Both the position numbers and the translations under genes were made by a program. A stretch of 64,000 nucleotides of DNA from CAVWXT01 sp963759115 (lineage in GTDB: Bacteria > Planctomycetota > Planctomycetia > Pirellulales > Thermoguttaceae): assembly GCA_963759115.1 (NCBI GenBank), contig CAVWXT010000006.1, forward strand, positions 496,001-560,000, given 5' to 3'. Shown here piece by piece: positions 58,201 through 64,000 of this stretch (position 1 is the first letter of the stretch; each line of letters opens with the position of its first letter). The notes beneath the pieces are model-generated. The model had not been told where the DNA came from and did not search any database. It saw only the letters and a program-made list of their open reading frames with translations.

Positions 58201-58648
58201 ATTTCGCCAGCAGGTCCTCCACGTTGCTGCCGTCGTCGCGCAGCACGATCGACACCTTGGGCCGTTCGAGGGTGAACGTGCCGAGGTTCGTGTAGTTGCA
58301 CAGAAGGGCCGCCAGCGACCGATCGCCGCTCACGGCCGGCAGCGTGAGCACTGACTTGCCCTGGGCGTCCTTCACCTCGACGCCCTCGACGGCCACTGGC
58401 GACAGCCAGCCCAGCGACGCCGATTGCACGCTAACCGAGCCGTTCAGGTCGGCCGTGGCCTTGCCCAAGATCCAGTGGAACAACGGCGTGTGTACCACGA
58501 TGGCCGGCAGCAGCCAGACGACGGCCGCCAGGCCCGCCAGCCCGATCAGCAACCGCCAGTGGTGGCGTTTCTTCGACTTCGGGGCCGCGGTGGCGCTGTC
58601 CGTGTGTGTAACTCGGGTTCGCTGCGGGTGTATCGAGGCGGTAGCCAT
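55229..58648 (-). CDS. AsmA-like large envelope protein, several frameshifts
   Basis: About 1,140 residues. N-terminal anchor (HHWRLLIGLAGLAAVVWLLPAIVVH), then a long repetitive beta-strand body with alternating LNxxADVxxxxLxGxGxLxL-like segments (VSVQSASLGWLSPVAVEGVEV; ISTQGFSFSAPLLQGDVVALDRF), ending VPIVGTLAQPRLDQKVVENYSRQFLQKAATTVIQSEVGKQLDRLF. This layout matches AsmA/TamB-type proteins that span the periplasm and move or organise lipids. Frame breaks near nt 56700, 56190, 56080, 55790 and 55620. Upstream promoter region unremarkable. Confidence 0.75.
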
Positions 58649-58891
58649 GATCTGTCTCCGAGGGAGAATAGAGAAGTTGGGGACGGCAGATTGTAGCGGC
58701 GGGAGGCGAGCGGTGCCAGAGCGAAAACCGGCCTGCTATAGGCCGCCGACGGGGAGCCCAGGTGCCTCTTTCGTGCACTGGGGGCAAACGAGTGACCGGC
58801 GTCAGCCTTGCCAAAGGCCGTATTGGGCGACTTGGCGGGTCGCGTTGGCCCGAGGAACCTTGGGCACTTGCCGCCAGGGGCAAGTCTGCAC

Positions 58892-59654
58892 CTATATCCT
58901 TCCGTGGAGCCAATACCACGCGATTCCCAGCCACTCGTGTACTACCAGTTGCACGTCCGCGCTTGCGTGGGAACTGGGCAAGAAATTCCTCACCGACCAC
59001 GCGACCCGTCTCGCCCGAAAGTCGCAGGCAGAGGGCGTGACTTGGAAACCCTGTGCGTGGAAGCAACCCTCTGCCCGCCACAAATGGCTTGCGCTGGTAA
59101 CCAAGACGATCTTGTTGATTCCCCGCTGAAAGAGCAGATCCCGCGCGTACAATGCGTTCTCGTAGGTGGTGCTGGAGGTGCCCTCCATTAGCAGATCGCG
59201 TTCCTTGACTCCCTGATCCACCAGAAAATCATGCATGGTCTGTGCGAATGTGGGCCCCGGAATGCTGGTGTCCACTTTCCCGCCACAAAGCACGACCAAG
59301 CAGGGCCTGCCATGATAGAGCCGGGCCGCGCAGGCACCGCAACAGGGTGGCATCCGCCATTTCGACTTCGGCAACGCGGGCGTCCGGCGGCCGAACCTCG
59401 CCAGCGAGAACCACAATCGCCTCGCCGTCTTTCGGCAAATCGGTTTCGGGCGCGTAACGCCACTCCAGGGATCCAATCGCAAAATAGGCAACGGCCGGTG
59501 TAGATATGATTCCCACGACTATGAACGGCACAGTGACCGCAAGCAGCCGCCTCCGCGATTCCACACGCCGCCACCAAAGCATGGCCAAACCCGCCGCAAC
59601 CAGTAGGTATAGCACCGAAAAAGGTTCTGAGAGGGCACTGAGAGTCTGATACAT
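58892..59654 (-). CDS. YdcF/DUF218 (ElyC-like) membrane protein, one frameshift
   Basis: About 253 residues from MYQTLSALSEPFSVLYLLVAAGLAMLWW. Two N-terminal spans, then DGEAIVVLAGEV, a break near nt 59310, and CLVVLCGGKVDTSIPG, EGTSSTTYENALYARDLL, KIVLVTSASHLWRAEGCFHAQGFQV and LVVHEWLGIAWYWLHGRI. DUF218 proteins act in cell-envelope (undecaprenyl-phosphate or enterobacterial antigen) metabolism. Confidence 0.82.
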
Positions 59655-60299
59655 GAAATGATCGCCTTCTGCGGACCGCGATTCCTCACGACCCAGTGGA
59701 ACCCCCTTGAAGGGGAGCAACGACGGTCCGCTTGGTCGTCGGGTGCGAGGTATTTCGGGAATTGAGCCGGGTGGTTACGCGCCCGGAATTATACTGTGAA
59801 CGGGCTGAGGTGAGCCGTTTTTCCGGCAAGAATGGCTCGTTCTTGCCCGCTCACAGTATATAGTCTCCCACCGGATGCTCCGGCACTCGGCGACGAAGAG
59901 TTGAAGGAAGTCCTTGTAGCGGGACCATGTCCGGGATGCCCGCTGCTGCTCCCCCTGTTTCAGGGAATCGTCGAGGACGGCGGTGGGCGAGGTTTGCCCG
60001 CATTCGCTGGCGTTCGGGTTCCTGACTCATTCAGAGAAGCGAACGTGAGCTACGACGAATCGTTGGAAGTCGGCATCGCGGCGCGACTCGACGTGCCGAC
60101 AGCAACGGCGATTTCACAGCCTGACAATTGAGCCAGCGAAACAGCCGCCAAGCCCAAGAAATACAGTCGGCTGGGGCACACTCATTGGCACTGCTGTGGT
60201 GATCGTATCGTGGTGGTTGTTGCGCGGCAGTCCTTGATTCCCGGATAGCCCCAGGGTAGCCCCGGCCGATTACTCTCTGGAGGCGCAATAAGAAAGCCG
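59655..60299. other. Intergenic with a palindrome, no gene supported
   Basis: Contains the inverted repeat at 59790-59860. A 99-codon open frame at 59832-60131 (+) lacks a recognised domain and starts inside the repeat, so it is not called. Confidence 0.45.
59790..59860. repeat. 71-bp inverted-repeat element
   Basis: TATACTGTGAACGGGC (59790-59805) and GCCCGCTCACAGTATA (59845-59860) pair with two mismatches around a loop containing CAAGAATGGCTCGTTCTTG. Confidence 0.6.
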
Positions 60300-60452
60300 G
60301 GCTCTCCGCCAACTTTGGGGGAAAACGACGGGCAACGCCCGTGATGGTGCATGATCGCATACGTAAGTCATTTGTAACAAAAGACTTCCAACGTCAGGCC
60401 GCCCGTCAAGTCGCGTGCCAAACGTAAAAATCCCCAAAGTTGGCGGAGAGCC
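60300..60452. mobile_element. 153-bp MITE with ISL3-like ends
   Basis: Perfect 21-bp terminal inverted repeats (60300-60320 starting GGCTCTCCGCC, and complement 60432-60452) flanked by the 8-bp direct repeat GAAAGCCG (60292-60299 and 60453-60460). No coding capacity. The GGCTCT end and 8-bp duplication match the ISL3-type element at 61969. Confidence 0.85.
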
Positions 60453-61968
60453 GAAAGCCGTAAAGCTTCGTCCAACCCGTCCTTTGGGGTGGGTTGGCGA
60501 AGATATTGATCTGGCCTGAGGGGGGCAATCTGGATATAGCGTGGCCTTATGAATGCCACGCTTCTGGTCCCGCCGACCGAGACGACGAAGACGTTGGTTT
60601 CTTGTGCGAACTGCCCGGCCGTCGAACGTCTGGAACGCGCACTGGAGCAGTTGCAGAGAGATTTCCGCCGGGAAGTCGGCTATTGGAAAAGCCAACATGC
60701 CAAGGCCCTAAGACGCCTTGAACAGTTGACCGAGGAGCTTGAACAATCTCGCGGTCAGGTCCGCGCCCTGCAAGACAAGCTCTTTGGTCGCAAGTCGGAG
60801 AAGTCGGCCCAAGGCAATCGGGCCAACGATTTGTTCGATCCCCAAGAGGTCGAAACGACTCCCAAGAAACGCGGTGCGCAGCCCGGTCATGCCGGCCACG
60901 GTCGGCGCGACTATTCCCATCTGCCAGTCGAGGAAGAGTTTGTCGCGCTGCCGGAAGAATCGTTGATCTGTCCGATCTGCGGAAGGTTGCCCGCGATGAT
61001 GTCAGACACGGAAGATTCGGAGGTGTTGGAGATCGACGTGCGGGCGCATCGGCGGCGCATTCGACGGCGACGCTATCGGGCGGCGTGCGATTGCGATCCC
61101 GCGAGGCGAACGCTTACGGCCCCGCCGCCGCCGAAATTGATTCCCAAAGGCAACTACGGCGTTTCGATCTGGGTGTTTGTCTTGTTGGATAAGTATTCGT
61201 CGTATCGGCCCACGGAACGGCTGCTCGGGCAACTCGAACAGTATGATTTGGACTTGCCGGGTGGCACGATCAACGACGGGCTGCAACGGATGGGGCCGAT
61301 GTTGCAGCCGATCTACGAGGCATTGTGCGAGCGAAATCGGCAAGGCGACTTCCATCAAGCCGACGAAACCCGATGGCTGGTTTTCGCCGTTTTGGACGGG
61401 AAAAAGGGCTATGGCTGGTGGTTGTGGGTCATTCTCGGCACGGATACGGTGGTCTATCTGCTCGATCCCAGTCGCGGCCACGAAGTGCCGCAGTCGCACT
61501 TGGGGCTAAAGGCTTCCGGGGTGTTGGCAGTGGATCGGTACTCAGGCTACAAGGCCATGACGCCGGTGAAAAGAGGGTTGCTGTTGTTGGCGTTCTGTTG
61601 GGCGCATGTGCGGCGCGACTTTGTCGCAGTGGGCAAGAGTTGGACGGAGTTGACGCCTTGGGCCTTGGAGTGGCTGCGCCGCATCCGACACGTTTATCAC
61701 GTCAATCGAGAACGCCTACAACATCCGTTCGATTCGGTGAAGTTTCAAGAACAGGATGTTCTCTTGCGTCGTGCGGTGGAAACGATGCGTGCTGAAGCCG
61801 TGACAGAACTCTCCGATGCCAAACTCCGCCAGCCGTGCCGCAAAGTTCTGGAAAGTCTGCAAGAGCATTGGACGGGACTGGTTCGGTTCGTCGATGATCC
61901 GCGCATCCCGCTGGACAACAACGCTTCGGAACGAGCTGGTCGCGGTCCGGCCGTGGCGCGAAAGAACT

Positions 61969-63636
61969 GGCTCTTCCGGTTCTGGGTGCGAACGCCGCAC
62001 AAACCCGAGGCTCAACAATAGCGGCCGTTATACTACGCGCGACGGTTGCTTGAACGCCCCAGGCACGTAATTCTCGCCATATTAGCCCCCCCCACAAGAA
62101 TATAGTGCAACAGGGATTGCGAGCGTAAGTGCTTGTCCGGGAACATGTTCCGCCGCCTCCTCCCTGCGGGCGCCGATTTCGCGAGTTGGGAAGGTTGCTG
62201 TTGGCCCGAGGTCGCCCGCGGCGTTACCTTGCTCAAGCGGCGGCGGTCGGACCAACGCGGTTGTTGCCTTCGCCCCGTCGCAGAAGACACCGCCAACCAA
62301 GGAGGCCACGGATGGCTCAGGTCGAGGTCAAAGTGAAGTTGGATTTGCCGCCGGGTGTGGAACTGTTGGGATACGAGCGCTCGCGCGACGGGCACGGCTT
62401 CGAGGTCAAGTTCCCCCTGCCCGACTCTTGCCGTTGTGAGCAGTGCGGCCACGAAGAGCCGTCCACCTACGAGTACAAGAACACCGTCTATGTGGTCCGC
62501 GACCTGGACCTGTGGGGTCAGCCGAGCTTCCTGATCTTCCAGCCTTGCTTCCATCGTTGCTCGCGCTGTGGGCATCGCCAGGAGCATTTCGCCCCCTTCA
62601 AGCGGAAGAAGGTGCTGTACACGTACCGCTTCGAGGAATACGTGCTGCGGATGCTCATCGGCAGCAACGAAGAAGAGGTGGCCGCGCGGCTGGGCATCTC
62701 GGCGGAGACCGTGGAACTGATCGTCGAGAACCAGTTGAAGGACGACAAGCGGATCGACCCGGCACGGGTCATCAAGCACGTGGGCATGGACGAAATCAGC
62801 CTCAAGAAGCGGCACAAGTTGTACGTGACGGTGATGACGGACTTGACCGACCCGGAGTCGCCGAAGGTGCTGGCGGTGGCCCGCGGGCGCGACACGGCAG
62901 CGGCCCTCGAATGCCTGGGGAAATTGACGCCCGAGCAGCGCGCCGCGGTGGAAACGCACCGCGTGGACATGGGGAAGGTCTACGGCCCGGTCTGCAACGA
63001 GCAACTTCGCAACAGCCGGTTGGTGGTGGACCGGTTCCACGTGGCCAAGCAGTTCAACGAGGTGGTGGATGAGTTGCGAAAAAAAAAGCACGCGGAAGCA
63101 CAAGGCCCAGTTGTCCAAAGCCGAGCAGAAACGGTTCCGCTCGCTGATGTGGGAGTTCCGCCGCGACCCGAAGGACCTGAAGCCCGAGGAACGCGAGTCG
63201 CTGGATCGGCTGTTCGTCGAGTTGCCTGTGTTGAAGGACGTGTATGACGTGCGCGTGCGGTTCAAGGAGATCTTCGACACCGCGCCGGATCGCGCCACAG
63301 CGGAACAGCAGTTGGCCGAACTCCGCGCGCGGACCGAAGCGCTGGGGCTGGACTTCGCCAAGTTCTGGACGACCTACGACAACTGGAAGACGGGCATCCT
63401 GAACTACTTCGACGGGCGGTACACCAGCGCGGCGGTTGAAGGTATCAACAACAAGGCCCGCGTCATCACCAAACGCTGCTACGGCGTGAAGTCAGCCGAC
63501 ACGCTCTGGAACCGGCTGCTCCTGGACTTGAACCGGGCGTCGGAAGCCGCCGGGCGGACCATCGCCGAGCTACGCGAGATCGTCCGTGGCCTGAAGGCTG
63601 AATTTCTCGCGTTCTGCACCTAAAACCGGAAGAGCC
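61969..63636 (+). mobile_element. ISL3-type insertion sequence nested in IS66
   Basis: 1,668 bp. Ends GGCTCTTCCGGTTCTGGGTGC and an inverted right end (GGCTCTTCCGGTTTTAGGTGC). Perfect 8-bp target duplication AAAGAACT at 61961-61968 and 63637-63644, as expected for ISL3. Confidence 0.92.
62312..63623 (+). CDS. ISL3-family transposase with a frame change at an A9 run
   Basis: About 436 residues from ATG 62312 (AAGGAGG 6 bp upstream). N-terminal zinc-binding CRCEQCGH...HRCSRCGHRQEHF, HTH VAARLGISAETVELI, catalytic VGMDEISLKKRHKLYVTVMTDL, VDMGKVYGPV, VVDRFHVAKQFNEVVDELRKK, and C-terminal LNYFDGRYTSAAVEGINNKARVITKRCYG. At A9 (63077-63085) the frame moves by +1 to continue STRKHKAQLSKAEQKRF. One extra A in the run, or slippage, would explain it. 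Confidence 0.87.
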
Positions 63637-64000
63637 AAAGAACTTCTACGGCTCGGGTTCCCTCTGGAGTGGCCGGCTGGCAGCGACCATGTTCTCGCTA
63701 TTGGCCACGCTGGCTCACGGGAAAATCAATCCTCGCCCGTGGCTGACGTGGTACTTGGAGAATTGTGCAGCGGCTGGCGGGAAGGCGCCCGACGACATCC
63801 ACCCCTTTCTGCCCTGGAATCTCTCTTCCGAACGGCGCGCTACATTGACGATGCCAACCGCGATCCCGGCCGCCCCCGACAGTTCATAACATTGCCCAAG
63901 GCCATCCCCTCGTCGAAGCACCTTGGCACCCGGCCAATCCCCTACGCGGACGGGTTGGACGAAGCTTTACGCGTGCAGAAAGCAGGGGTTTTCGCCAAGC

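Larger units (their letters stand above)
60549..63889 (+). pseudogene. IS66 transposase split by the ISL3-type insertion
   Basis: N-part 60549-61968: coiled-coil helix (LEQLTEELEQSRGQVRALQDKLFGRKSEKS), PGHAGHGRRDYSHLP, zinc-finger ICPICGRLP, DDE domain with QADETRW, VLAVDRYSGYKAM, LLAFCWAHVRRDF, LDNNASERAGRGPAVARKN. C-part 63645-63889: FYGSGSLWSGRLAATMFSLLATL...NPRPWLTWYLENCAAAGGKAP...DIHPFLPWNLS. Removing the nested IS and one AAAGAACT copy restores a 554-codon frame with RKNFYGSG at the joint. Inactive as found. Confidence 0.9.
60460..63970 (+). mobile_element. IS66-family insertion sequence, interrupted by an ISL3-type IS
   Basis: Perfect 23-bp terminal inverted repeats start GTAAAGCTTCGTCCAACCCG (60460-60482) and end at 63970. 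Without the nested element it is about 1.8 kb. No matching 8-bp flanks are seen; the left end shares its first G with the MITE duplication. Confidence 0.85.

Noticed and set aside
59832..60131. 99-codon open frame after the YdcF-like gene
   Set aside because: Starts inside a palindromic repeat, no recognisable domain, no start signal.
62980..63120. A9 run in ISL3 transposase as a programmed -1 frameshift
   Set aside because: The needed shift is +1 (one base skipped), not -1; an extra A or transcriptional slippage is simpler.

Overview
The window looks like a planctomycete chromosome segment, probably Pirellulales-like. It is GC-rich and carries two PEP-CTERM proteins, a multi-domain extracellular protein with FG-GAP repeats and a dockerin-like tail, an AceE/AceF/Lpd pyruvate dehydrogenase locus, a TPR protein fused to two RNA polymerase alpha-CTD-like domains, and planctomycete-type dispersed palindromes. 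Species-level assignment is not possible from sequence alone.

Layout. 0-11.5 kb: end of a giant surface protein gene, a PEP-CTERM gene, tRNA-Arg, a double-thioredoxin protein, DUF2203, NuoI and CsrA. 11.4-19.5 kb: two apparent integrative islands in tandem behind tRNA-Glu. The first carries three base-modification-associated genes (an Nmad3-like protein, an Nmad2-like protein, and a predicted reader-nuclease joining an Nmad3-like module, an EVE/PUA-like domain and a NOV/DUF3883 PD-(D/E)xK domain), a RelE/HTH toxin-antitoxin pair and an integrase remnant. The second carries a polytopic membrane-TPR protein. 19.5-28.1 kb: ferrochelatase, DUF433/DUF5615, RidA-like, response regulator, MNT with a broken HEPN partner, a YdjY-like lipoprotein and a large unknown gene. 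28.1-32.1 kb: accessory stretch in which the 3' end of that unknown gene recurs twice; it encloses a HigB-HigA-SecB-like toxin-antitoxin-chaperone operon and an FGE-fold PEP-CTERM protein. 32.2-41.4 kb: aceE, then 3.4 kb of ISAzo13 and toxin-antitoxin debris, then aceF and lpd. 41.4-50.3 kb: DUF3467, polysaccharide export lipoprotein, acetyltransferase, tgt, hicAB, a ParE/RelB-like pair, the TPR-alphaCTD gene and tRNA-Thr. 50.4-59.7 kb: an IS1202/ISNCY-type element, a YbhFSR-like ABC exporter, an AsmA-like giant and a YdcF-like protein. 59.8-64 kb: a MITE, then an IS66 element interrupted by an ISL3-type element.

Two themes dominate. First, the window is rich in small addiction and defence modules (nine intact or broken) and in mobile DNA at several scales, from complete IS to MITEs and REPIN-like palindromes, some lying inside housekeeping genes. 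Second, many otherwise well-conserved genes are split by single-base frameshifts, densest at 52-59 kb. Because motifs stay intact on both sides of the breaks, sequencing or assembly indels are the likeliest cause for most of them, and each such gene is annotated here over its full span.

The most promising undescribed system is the compact Nmad3 / Nmad2 / Nmad3-EVE-NOV island at tRNA-Glu, which reads as a modified-DNA sensing or restriction locus.
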